A stretch of DNA of 7,174 bases from Streptomyces sp. NRRL B-1140 (GTDB taxonomy: Bacteria; Actinomycetota; Actinomycetes; Streptomycetales; Streptomycetaceae). Shown piece by piece: positions 1-5,701 of this stretch (the first letter of the stretch is position 1; the number at the start of each line of letters is the position of its first letter). Under the pieces are notes generated by a model that did no database searches, had not been told where the DNA came from, and saw only the letters and a list, made by a program, of their open reading frames with translations. Both the position numbers and the translations under genes were made by a program. The stretch lies in the NCBI RefSeq assembly GCF_001280065.1, contig NZ_LGEA01000142.1, positions 1 to 7,174 of the forward strand, read 5' to 3'.

Positions 1-201
1 CAGGCCGAGTTCCTCATTGGCCAGGGCAGCGGCCTCCTTCACCGCGGCAAGGGCATCGATCAGATGCGGGTAGGCGGAGATCGGCATGCCCGTGATGGGA
101 AAGTTCTCCGAGGCGCGCAGGGTGTGCACACCCCAGTAGGCATCGGCGGGGATCTCACGGTCGCCGAGCAGATCGTGTTCGATGCGGGTGACGGCGGTCA
201 T
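1..201 (-). CDS. aspA: Aspartate ammonia-lyase (aspartase), N-terminal part, cut by window edge
   Basis: Aspartase is a cytoplasmic enzyme that reversibly splits L-aspartate into fumarate and ammonia. It belongs to the fumarase/aspartase superfamily and is normally about 470 residues and tetrameric. Only the first 67 residues are visible. They carry the family's N-terminal signature: RIEHDLLGDREIPADAYWG (6-24), VHTLRASENFPITG (25-38, with the ENF block), then an alanine-rich helix ending ANEELGL. This closely matches the N-terminus of E. coli AspA and differs from fumarase C. The catalytic GSSxMPxKxN loop lies outside the window, so integrity cannot be judged. The ATG at 201 is chosen because the homology begins almost at once. 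Its own ribosome site is poor (AAAGAG, about 10 bases away). It lies 89 bases after the FAD oxidoreductase gene, behind a hairpin. In this operon it would convert aspartate to fumarate. Confidence 0.93.
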   Translation of the reverse strand, partial: MTAVTRIEHDLLGDREIPADAYWGVHTLRASENFPITGMPISAYPHLIDALAAVKEAAALANEELGL

Positions 202-227
202 GGGCTGGGATCTCTTTCGGGAGGCAT
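198..227 (-). CDS. Possible 9-codon leader ORF overlapping the aspA start
   Basis: A short reading frame encodes MPPERDPSP. It starts at the ATG at 227-225 and its TGA (200-198) overlaps the aspA ATG as ATGA, the same coupling layout used at three other junctions in this operon. A Shine-Dalgarno-like GGAAGG (236-241) lies 8 bases upstream, but it is inside the 3' arm of a strong hairpin. One codon is AGA, which is rare in high-GC actinomycetes. That could mean slow translation or that the frame is not translated at all. The peptide has no known family, and a frame this short can arise by chance. Confidence 0.25.
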   Translation of the reverse strand: MPPERDPSP

Positions 228-230
228 GGT

Positions 231-264
231 GGGGGCCTTCCGCGCCGCTGCGTGGAAGGCCCCC
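231..264 (-). terminator. Perfect 11-bp GC-rich hairpin between the FAD oxidoreductase gene and aspA (terminator or attenuator)
   Basis: The arms GGGGGCCTTCC (231-241) and GGAAGGCCCCC (254-264) are perfectly complementary around a 12-base loop (242-253). No T-run follows on the minus strand. That is common for Streptomyces terminators but makes true termination uncertain. The hairpin lies 26 bases after the FAD oxidoreductase stop codon and only 29 bases before the aspA ATG, leaving little room for a separate aspA promoter downstream of it. It could partly terminate, set expression of aspA relative to the operon, protect an mRNA 3' end, or hide the GGAAGG ribosome site of the small leader frame. 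Confidence 0.6.
236..241 (-). promoter_or_regulatory. Shine-Dalgarno-like GGAAGG inside the hairpin arm upstream of aspA
   Basis: GGAAGG on the minus strand sits 8 bases before the ATG at 227. It is fully paired when the 231-264 hairpin forms. It is a better ribosome site than anything directly before the aspA ATG, which has only AAAGAG. Aspartase translation may therefore depend on opening the hairpin and coupling through the mini-ORF. This is inference from layout only. Confidence 0.3.
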
Positions 265-266
265 GT

Positions 267-287
267 GGTGTCACCGGTGTCGGTACC
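267..287. repeat. Short direct repeat and palindromes just after the FAD oxidoreductase stop
   Basis: On the plus strand GGTGTC occurs at 267-272 and again at 276-281, separated by ACC. The junction contains the 8-bp palindrome CACCGGTG (272-279), and the 6-bp palindrome GGTACC follows at 282-287. Together with the hairpin next to it, this makes the 202-290 gap rich in symmetry. It could be an operator for a separate aspA promoter, but arrays this short also occur by chance in GC-rich DNA. Confidence 0.2.
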
Positions 288-290
288 TGC

Positions 291-1574
291 TCAGAGCAGG
301 CGGTCCTTCGCCTTGTAGTAGGCGCCGCCGAACGGCAGGAACCAGGGTGTGCCGTTGTAGAAGGGGACGGGCACCTTCGGGAAGCCGAAGCCGCGCATCG
401 GGTTGGCCTCGGGCCTGCCGTCCATCATCTCGGCGACCGCGCGGCCCATGTAGGTGGCCATCTGGACGCCGTGGCCGCAGTAACCCATGGAGTAGTACAG
501 GCCGTTGACGTCACCCGCGTGAGGGATACGGTCCCAGGAAAAGCCGACCATGCCGCCCCACACGTAGTCGATGCGCACCCCCGCCAGCTGCGGGAAGATC
601 TCCGTCATCTCCCGCTTGAGGATGTCACCGCTCTTGACGTCGGACGCCGGGTTGGAGGGGGCGAAGCGGGCCCGGCCGCCGAAGGCGAGGCGGTTGTCGG
701 GGGTGAGACGGATGTAGTTGCCGACGTTCTTGTGAGCGACCAGCAGACGGCCGTTGGGGATGAGCTCCTTGGCGCGCGCCTCCCCCAGCGGCTCGGTGAC
801 GATGATGAAGCTGCCGACGTTGATCAGCCGCTTGCGGAACCACGGCATCGACTGGTCGGTGTAGGCATCCGTCGCCGCCATGACCTGCTTGGCACGGATG
901 GTGCCGTGCAGGGTCTCCACCACGAAGCCGCCGCCAGGGAGGCGGGTGAGGCCGGTGGCGGCGTTGCGCTCGTGGATGTCGGCACCGGCACGCTCGGCGG
1001 CGTCTGCCAGGCCGACGACGAACTTGCCCACGTGCAGGGCTGCGCCGAGCGGGTCGAGCAGGGCGCCGTGGTAGTGGTCCGACCCCAGCTCGGCGCGCAG
1101 CTCGCTCTTGCTCAGGACGACCGTCTCGTGGCCGAAGTTCTCGGCCAGGTCGCGCTGCTTGGCGTGCATGCCCTCGAGGTGCTGGGGCTTGCAGACCAAG
1201 CCGAGGCGCCCGGCACGGTGGAAGTCGCAGTCGATCTTCTCTCTGACCGCGATCTCCTCGACGAGGTCCACAGCGACGCGGAACGCGTCATAGAGCTCGC
1301 GAGCACGCTCCTGCCCGTAGCGCTTGCGGGCCTGGGCCGGGCTGATGGTGATGCCGGGGTTGCAGTGGCTGCCGTTGCGCCCGGAGGCGCCCGAACCGAC
1401 CTGGTCCTTCTCGACGAGGACGACCCGGGCACCCTTGCGGGCGGCGTGGTAGGCGGTGGACAGGCCGGTGAGGCCGCCGCCGATCACCACCACATCCGCC
1501 TCGTCGGGCAGGTCCTTCCCGGAACGGTCGGGCAGGGCGGGGGCTGTGTCCATCCAGTAGGGGATCTGCTTCAT
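291..1574 (-). CDS. FAD-dependent amine/D-amino-acid oxidoreductase (DAO family, PuuB/DadA-like)
   Basis: This 427-residue cytoplasmic flavoprotein belongs to the DAO family, which oxidises primary or secondary amines to imines (glycine oxidase, sarcosine oxidase, gamma-glutamylputrescine oxidase). The Rossmann fold is clear: VVVIGGGLTGLSTAY (28-42) holds the GxGxxG dinucleotide loop, and E55 closes the second strand to bind ribose. It is followed by GASGRNG (62-68), a motif typical of PuuB-like members, and a C-terminal FAD-contact block YYSMGYCGHGVQMATYMG (360-377). Residues 69-71 are Ser-His-Cys beside the flavin region. An open frame continues upstream to 1718, but those 48 residues are low-complexity Arg/Ala and overlap the HAD gene. 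The ATG at 1574 has AGAGGA 8 bases upstream and begins the recognisable protein. It follows the HAD gene by 47 bases. Substrate is unknown; an amine related to the operon substrate is likely. Confidence 0.88.
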   Translation of the reverse strand: MKQIPYWMDTAPALPDRSGKDLPDEADVVVIGGGLTGLSTAYHAARKGARVVLVEKDQVGSGASGRNGSHCNPGITISPAQARKRYGQERARELYDAFRVAVDLVEEIAVREKIDCDFHRAGRLGLVCKPQHLEGMHAKQRDLAENFGHETVVLSKSELRAELGSDHYHGALLDPLGAALHVGKFVVGLADAAERAGADIHERNAATGLTRLPGGGFVVETLHGTIRAKQVMAATDAYTDQSMPWFRKRLINVGSFIIVTEPLGEARAKELIPNGRLLVAHKNVGNYIRLTPDNRLAFGGRARFAPSNPASDVKSGDILKREMTEIFPQLAGVRIDYVWGGMVGFSWDRIPHAGDVNGLYYSMGYCGHGVQMATYMGRAVAEMMDGRPEANPMRGFGFPKVPVPFYNGTPWFLPFGGAYYKAKDRLL

Positions 1575-1582
1575 GGCGTGCG

Positions 1583-1588
1583 TCCTCT
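1583..1588 (-). promoter_or_regulatory. Ribosome binding site deciding the FAD oxidoreductase start
   Basis: AGAGGA on the minus strand lies 8 bases before the ATG at 1574. It supports that start over the upstream in-frame ATG at 1718, which lies inside the HAD gene. Confidence 0.7.
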
Positions 1589-1621
1589 GTCTTCTCGGTC
1601 TGTTTCGCCGGTGAGCCGCTG

Positions 1622-2287
1622 TCAGCAGCCGAGCAGCTTCGGCAGGCCCGACAGGTCGGGCAGCTCGTCGTACGGCTGGTAGTCGGCGCTGCCCTTGCGG
1701 CCGTAGCGGTTGATCCACACCCGGCGCTTCAGGCCGAGGTCGCGGGTCGGGATGTGGTCGTACTCCCAGCCCTGGGCGACATGGATGACCTGCGACGACT
1801 CGACACCCATGGTTCGGAAGGCGTGCTTGAAGGCCTGGCGGTCCGGCTTGTAGGCGCCGGCCTGCTGGGCGGTGATGACGTAGTCGAACTCGACGCCGAT
1901 GTTCTCGACGTTCCGCGCGATCAGGTTGTCGTCGGTGTTGGAGATGATGGCGATCTCGTACTTGGTCTTCAGCTGCCGCAGGGCCTCCGGGACCTCCGGC
2001 CAGGGGCCGAAGGTGGGGACGGCGTCCACGAGCGCCTCGCCGTCGGTCTCGCGGTACTCCAGGCCGTGCAGGCGCATGGCGTTGCGCAGGCTGGAGTGCA
2101 GGACCTCGTGGTAGGGACGGTAGGCCTCCAGCACGGCCTGGAAGCGCATGACGCGGAAGTCGTCGAGGAACTCGTCGACATCCAGGTTGTCCAGGTCGAG
2201 CCGGTCCTCCAGGACCTTCAGGGTGGTGGGGCCGAGCTCGAAGTTGATCAGGGTGGCGTAGGCGTCGAAAGTGACGATTTCTCGCAT
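1622..2287 (-). CDS. HAD-superfamily hydrolase, type II haloacid-dehalogenase-like
   Basis: The 221-residue protein has the usual length of this subfamily, whose members hydrolyse C-Cl or phosphate ester bonds through an Asp nucleophile. Motif I is FDAYATLIN (7-15), with nucleophile D8 and Tyr rather than Asp two residues later. That is the haloacid dehalogenase pattern, not the DxD of classic phosphatases. Motif II is SNTDD (116-120), motif III Lys is K147 in AYKPD, and the acidic end motif is HVAQGWEYDH (169-178) with D177. True L-2-haloacid dehalogenases carry a Ser-Asn-x-x-Asp element here, so dehalogenation is doubtful despite the usual database name. The start has AAGG 9 bases upstream and codes directly into motif I. 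It lies 45 bases after the aldo/keto reductase gene and 47 before the FAD enzyme gene. Role in the pathway is unknown; cleaning up a side product or hydrolysing an intermediate is possible. Confidence 0.85.
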   Translation of the reverse strand: MREIVTFDAYATLINFELGPTTLKVLEDRLDLDNLDVDEFLDDFRVMRFQAVLEAYRPYHEVLHSSLRNAMRLHGLEYRETDGEALVDAVPTFGPWPEVPEALRQLKTKYEIAIISNTDDNLIARNVENIGVEFDYVITAQQAGAYKPDRQAFKHAFRTMGVESSQVIHVAQGWEYDHIPTRDLGLKRRVWINRYGRKGSADYQPYDELPDLSGLPKLLGC

Positions 2288-2332
2288 GGTGTCCAGCCTT
2301 GGTCTCTCGCGGTGTTCGTAAAGGGTGGGGCT

Positions 2333-3271
2333 TCAGACGACGCGTTCGCCGGGGGTGACGATCGCGTCGAGTGCGGCCAGGTCGGCCGGGCTCGGTGTCC
2401 AGTCGGCCGCCGCCGCGTTGGCGGTGACCTGGTGCGGGGTCATGGCTCCGCAGATGACGGAGCCGACGGCCGGCAGGGCCGCCAGTGCGCCGACCGCCAC
2501 CTGGAGGAGGGTCAGGCCGCGCTCGGCGCCGTACGCGGTGAGCGCCTCGACCTTGTCGAGGGCCGCGTCGGTGAGCCAGCCCTGCCGCCAGGACAGCCGG
2601 CTGCCGGGCGGGGGCTCCTCACCACGCCGGTACTTGCCGCTGAGCAGGCCGTTGGCCAGCGGGTAGTACGGCAGCAGGCCGACGCCGTGGCGCAGGCAGG
2701 CCGGGATCAGGTCCTGCTCCACGCCGCGGTCGAGCAGGTGGTAGCGGTCCTGGGTGGACACGAAGGCGTCCGTGAGCTGCTCGGCCGGGAGGTTGGAGCA
2801 ACCGATGTACCGGATCTTGCCCTCGTGGACCAGCTCCTGGAGCGCGGCGACCGTCTCCTCCAGCGGCGTGACGCCGTCCGGTTCGTGGTACTGGTACAGG
2901 TCGATCCGGTCGGTGCCGAGCCGGCGCAGTGACGCCTCCACCGCGTACCGCATGTAGGCGCGGGAGCCACGCGGACCGTACAGGTCGGCCTCCCGGCTCA
3001 TCTCCATGCCGAACTTGGTGGCCAGCACCACGTGGTCACGGCTGCCCTTGAGCGCGGCGCCGAGGAGCCGTTCACCGTCGCCGCGGGAACCGCCCCGTTC
3101 GCCGGACCCGCCGTACATGTCGGCCGTGTCGAACAGGGTGATCCCGGCGTCCAGAGCGGCGTGGACGACGGCCTTCGTGCCGTCCTCGTCGAGGCGGGCG
3201 CCGAAGTTGTTGCCGCCCACGCCGACCACCGAGACGGTGGGTCCGCGCTCTCCGAGCGAGCGGTATCTCAT
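2333..3271 (-). CDS. Aldo/keto reductase
   Basis: This 312-residue NADPH-dependent oxidoreductase of the aldo/keto reductase superfamily would reduce an aldehyde or ketone to an alcohol in the cytoplasm. The catalytic tetrad is visible: D48 and Y53 in FDTADMYGG (47-55), K86 in LATKFG (83-88), and H129 in LYQYHEPDG (125-133). The cofactor-binding C-terminal segment SVICGAMTPHQVTAN (271-285) is present. A glycine/arginine-rich insertion at 54-66 follows the Tyr motif. An open frame runs upstream to 3589, but that part is only the wrong frame of the aldehyde dehydrogenase. The ATG at 3271 has GGGAA 6 bases upstream and overlaps the dehydrogenase stop as ATGA, so translation is probably coupled. 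Sitting next to an aldehyde dehydrogenase, it may detoxify the same aldehyde by reduction or act on a keto intermediate. Its substrate cannot be read from sequence. Confidence 0.9.
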   Translation of the reverse strand: MRYRSLGERGPTVSVVGVGGNNFGARLDEDGTKAVVHAALDAGITLFDTADMYGGSGERGGSRGDGERLLGAALKGSRDHVVLATKFGMEMSREADLYGPRGSRAYMRYAVEASLRRLGTDRIDLYQYHEPDGVTPLEETVAALQELVHEGKIRYIGCSNLPAEQLTDAFVSTQDRYHLLDRGVEQDLIPACLRHGVGLLPYYPLANGLLSGKYRRGEEPPPGSRLSWRQGWLTDAALDKVEALTAYGAERGLTLLQVAVGALAALPAVGSVICGAMTPHQVTANAAAADWTPSPADLAALDAIVTPGERVV

Positions 3272-4728
3272 GACCGGTTCCCGAAACCTATGCAGACGTT
3301 CTTGGTCTGCAGGTAGCTGGCCAGGCCTTCGAGGCCCTTCTCCCGGCCCCAGCCACTGTGCTTGTAGCCGCCGAAGGGGAGCTCGACGCCGGTGCCGATG
3401 CCGGTGGCGTTGACGTAGACCTGGCCGGCCCGGATGCCCTCGGCCATCCGCATCGCCTTGTCGATGTCGCGGGTCCACACGTACGAGGCCAGGCCGTACG
3501 GGCTGTCGTTGGCGATCTCCAGTGCCTCGTCGGCGTCGTCGAACTCGATGACCGTGACGACGGGGCCGAAGATCTCCTCGCGGGCACAACGGGCCTGGTT
3601 GTCCAGTCCGGTGAGGACCGTGGGCTGCACGTAGTAGCCGTCGGCCAGTTCGGGGTCGGCGGGGGCGCCTCCGCCGGCCCGTGCCACGGCGCCTTCCTCG
3701 CGGGCCAGTTCCAGGTAGCCGAGGACCCGGTCCCGCTGCCGTGCGGCGACGAGGGGGCCGACGTCGGGGTCACTGAGACCGGGGCCGATGCTGAGGGAGG
3801 AGGCGTGCGCGACGAGCTTGTCCAGGAATTCCTCGGCGCCGCGCTGGAGCAGCAGCCGCGTGCCGGCGGAGCAGGTCTGCCCGGCGTTGCCGAACGCGGA
3901 GGCGGCGACGGCGCCGAGCGCCGTGTCGAAGTCGGCGTCGGCGAAGACGACGACCGGGGACTTGCCACCCAGTTCGGTGACGGAGGGCACGACGTTGGCC
4001 GCGGCCGCCTGGGCGACCTTGATGCCGGTCGGCACCGAGCCGGTGAAGGTGACCTGGTCGATGTCCGGGTGCCCGGCGAGGGCCGCGCCGGTCTCGCCGT
4101 CGCCGGGGACGACGTTCAGAACGCCCGGCGGGAGACCGCACTCCAGGGCGATCCTGCCGATCTCCAGCGGGGTCAGCGGCGCCTCGGGGGACGGCTTGAG
4201 GACCACCGTGCAGCCGGCGGCCAGCGCCGGGGCGGAGCCCCTCGCGGTGTTCTGGAGGGGGTAGTTGAACGGGATGATGTGGCCGGAGACGCCGATCGGC
4301 TCGCGGACGGTGTAGTCGAGCAGGCCGGGGCCGAGCGGGATCGTCGAGCCGCCGAGCTTGTCGGCGACGCCCGCGTAGAACTCGAAGTAGCGGGCGGCCG
4401 CTTCGACGTCCGCCCTCGCCTGGCGCAGCGGCTTGCCGACGTCCTGGCTCTCCAGGCGGGCCAGACGTTCGCCCTGGTCGCGGATGGCCTCCGCGATCCG
4501 GTGCAGGATGCGCCCCCGGTCGGCGGCGCGCATCCGCGCCCATTCAGGAGCGGTGAAGGCCGCGCGCGCGGCGGCCACCGCCTGGTCCACGTCCGCCTTG
4601 CCTGCCAGCGCCACCTGGGCGATGGCCGTGTCGTTCGACGGGTCGAGGACGGTGAAGGAGCGTCCGTCGGCCGCGGGGACGTGCTTGCCGTCTATCAGCA
4701 GCTCGGTCGGCTGCAGTTCGTCACTCAT
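3268..4728 (-). CDS. NAD(P)+-dependent aldehyde dehydrogenase
   Basis: This 486-residue protein is a full-length member of the ALDH superfamily and oxidises an aldehyde to a carboxylic acid. Key residues are all present: the oxyanion-hole Asn N155 in PFNYP, cofactor Lys K178 in LKPSPEAP (177-184), the dinucleotide loop FTGSVPTG (228-235), general base E252 in TELGGKSP (251-258), nucleophile C286 in GQTCSAGT (283-290), and E385 in EEIFGP (384-389). The C-terminal PFGGYKHSGWGRE block (451-463) is intact. The CSAG active site is shared with betaine-aldehyde and gamma-aminobutyraldehyde dehydrogenases, which fits an amino-aldehyde substrate but does not prove one. The start has GGGAG 8 bases upstream. 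Both ends overlap neighbours by 4 bases (ATGA), so it is probably translated in step with the deacylase and aldo/keto reductase. It likely oxidises the aldehyde made by the aminotransferase; in a Doe-type pathway that is aspartate semialdehyde to aspartate. Confidence 0.93.
   Translation of the reverse strand: MSDELQPTELLIDGKHVPAADGRSFTVLDPSNDTAIAQVALAGKADVDQAVAAARAAFTAPEWARMRAADRGRILHRIAEAIRDQGERLARLESQDVGKPLRQARADVEAAARYFEFYAGVADKLGGSTIPLGPGLLDYTVREPIGVSGHIIPFNYPLQNTARGSAPALAAGCTVVLKPSPEAPLTPLEIGRIALECGLPPGVLNVVPGDGETGAALAGHPDIDQVTFTGSVPTGIKVAQAAAANVVPSVTELGGKSPVVVFADADFDTALGAVAASAFGNAGQTCSAGTRLLLQRGAEEFLDKLVAHASSLSIGPGLSDPDVGPLVAARQRDRVLGYLELAREEGAVARAGGGAPADPELADGYYVQPTVLTGLDNQARCAREEIFGPVVTVIEFDDADEALEIANDSPYGLASYVWTRDIDKAMRMAEGIRAGQVYVNATGIGTGVELPFGGYKHSGWGREKGLEGLASYLQTKNVCIGFGNRS
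3278..3282 (-). promoter_or_regulatory. Ribosome binding site deciding the aldo/keto reductase start
   Basis: GGGAA on the minus strand lies 6 bases before the ATG at 3271, within the last codons of the aldehyde dehydrogenase gene. With the ATGA overlap it fixes the start there rather than at the upstream in-frame ATG at 3589. Confidence 0.55.
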
Positions 4729-5678
4729 GGCTGGATCTCCCCCAGCACCTCACCGAAGATGACGACCTCGTCGCCCGGACGGACCGTGCGGATCCGGCGG
4801 ACCCAGAGCACGATGCCGTCCTGCGGCGCGGTGACTTCTTCCAGCTTGTTGCCGTAGTGGTCGGTGATGGTGGCGATCAGGTCGCCTTCCTTGCAGGTCT
4901 CCCCCGGCTCGGCGCGGGCGACGAAGAAGCCGCCGGAGGCGGAGCGGGCGAAGGTGCCGGAGACCGTCGTGTAGGTGTCCCGAAGCTCTGCCTCGCCGTC
5001 GGTCATGCCGAGGCTGCGCAGGATGTTGCGGATCGAGTGCATGTGGTGCTCGACGTTGGTCTCGCGGTAGGTGGCGCCGCCGCACTCGATGGTGATGGCG
5101 GGCTTGCCGGCCTCGAGGACGGGGTGACGGACCGTGCCGCCCCACTTGCCGCCCTTCCAGACCAGCTCGTGCCCGGCGGCCAGGGCCAGGTCCGTCGCCA
5201 GGTTCTCGTAGCCGCCCTGGAGGATGACGAGGGGGGCGATCTCGCCGTAGGCGCCGCCGGTGTGCAGGTCGACCACGGCGTCGACGGCCGGCACGACCTG
5301 CTCGACGAAGGTCGCGGCCAGACGCTGCGAGTACGAGCCCTCGGCGTCGCCCGGGAAGATCCGGTTGAGGTTGAGATGGTCGATGCCGCTGGCGCGGGCG
5401 GCCGCCTCGAAGGCCGGGGTGTTCAGGCACGGGATGCCGACGACGGTTCCGCGCAGCGTGGCCGGGTCGATCTCGGCGAGCACACGGCGGATGGCCTCCT
5501 GGCCGTCGTACTCGTCGCCGTGCACGCCCGCGTCCACACACAGGACCGGGCCCTCCTGGACGCCGTTGACGACGATCAGCGGAATGCCGAGCTCCACGCC
5601 GTAGCTGCTGGTGCCGACGGGGATGAGGCCGTGGGCACGCTCGCCGGGGGCGACGGTCAGCGGACCGATGGAGTACAT
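4725..5678 (-). CDS. Zinc-dependent deacylase of the succinylglutamate desuccinylase/aspartoacylase family (DoeB-like candidate)
   Basis: This 317-residue metallohydrolase of the AstE/AspA group (M14-like fold) would cleave an N-acyl group from an amino acid or diamine. Zinc ligands H53 and E56 lie in VHGDEYDG (52-59), and the third, H139, in DLHTGG (138-142). The substrate-arginine motif NLNRIFPG (103-110) and catalytic Glu E198 in ECGG (198-201) are present. HGDEY, NLNRxFPG, D-[FL]-H-x-GG and a late Glu-x-GG are the landmarks of N-acetyl-diaminobutyrate deacetylase DoeB and relatives. Residues from about 236 to 313 form a C-terminal beta-barrel with GTF, PGETCKEGD and APQDGIV turns. The open frame runs upstream to 6833, but that is the wrong frame of the aminotransferase. 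The ATG at 5678 has GGAAGGA 5 bases upstream. It is 23 bases after the aminotransferase gene and overlaps the dehydrogenase start. N-acetylaspartate or another acyl-diamine are alternative substrates. Confidence 0.88.
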   Translation of the reverse strand: MYSIGPLTVAPGERAHGLIPVGTSSYGVELGIPLIVVNGVQEGPVLCVDAGVHGDEYDGQEAIRRVLAEIDPATLRGTVVGIPCLNTPAFEAAARASGIDHLNLNRIFPGDAEGSYSQRLAATFVEQVVPAVDAVVDLHTGGAYGEIAPLVILQGGYENLATDLALAAGHELVWKGGKWGGTVRHPVLEAGKPAITIECGGATYRETNVEHHMHSIRNILRSLGMTDGEAELRDTYTTVSGTFARSASGGFFVARAEPGETCKEGDLIATITDHYGNKLEEVTAPQDGIVLWVRRIRTVRPGDEVVIFGEVLGEIQP

Positions 5679-5683
5679 GTGGT

Positions 5684-5690
5684 TCCTTCC
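5684..5690 (-). promoter_or_regulatory. Ribosome binding site deciding the deacylase start
   Basis: GGAAGGA on the minus strand lies 5 bases before the ATG at 5678, in the 23-base gap after the aminotransferase stop. It is one of the strongest ribosome sites in the window and confirms that the long upstream open frame is not part of the protein. Confidence 0.75.
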
Positions 5691-5701
5691 CAATACGTGG
5701 A

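Noticed and set aside
481..483. Possible TTA (bldA-dependent) codon
   Set aside because: This is the only TAA on the plus strand found inside a gene. It is out of frame there (it reads GGT TAC), so there is no evidence for bldA control of these genes.
202..508. Plus-strand small frames over the gap before aspA (64-318 and 182-508)
   Set aside because: They mostly mirror the aspA and FAD oxidoreductase genes and have arginine-rich or low-complexity products without known motifs.
252..1682. Long plus-strand open frame (476 codons) opposite the FAD oxidoreductase
   Set aside because: It is rich in Val/Gly/Asp/Ala with no domain and mirrors the minus-strand gene. Such antisense frames are expected where third positions are almost always G or C.
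1575..1718. N-terminal extension (48 residues) of the FAD oxidoreductase
   Set aside because: It overlaps the HAD gene, has no homology to the family, and a good ribosome site precedes the ATG at 1574.
1754..2932. Plus-strand open frame of 392 codons across the HAD and aldo/keto reductase genes
   Set aside because: It spans two real minus-strand genes and their gap and has no domain or convincing ribosome site, so it is a GC-bias shadow.
3272..3589. N-terminal extension of the aldo/keto reductase
   Set aside because: It is out-of-frame translation of the aldehyde dehydrogenase C-terminus. The normal family N-terminus begins at 3271 with an ATGA overlap.
3358..4857. Plus-strand open frame of 499 codons opposite the aldehyde dehydrogenase
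   Set aside because: It has low-complexity composition and no recognisable motifs, while the minus strand encodes a complete ALDH with all catalytic residues.
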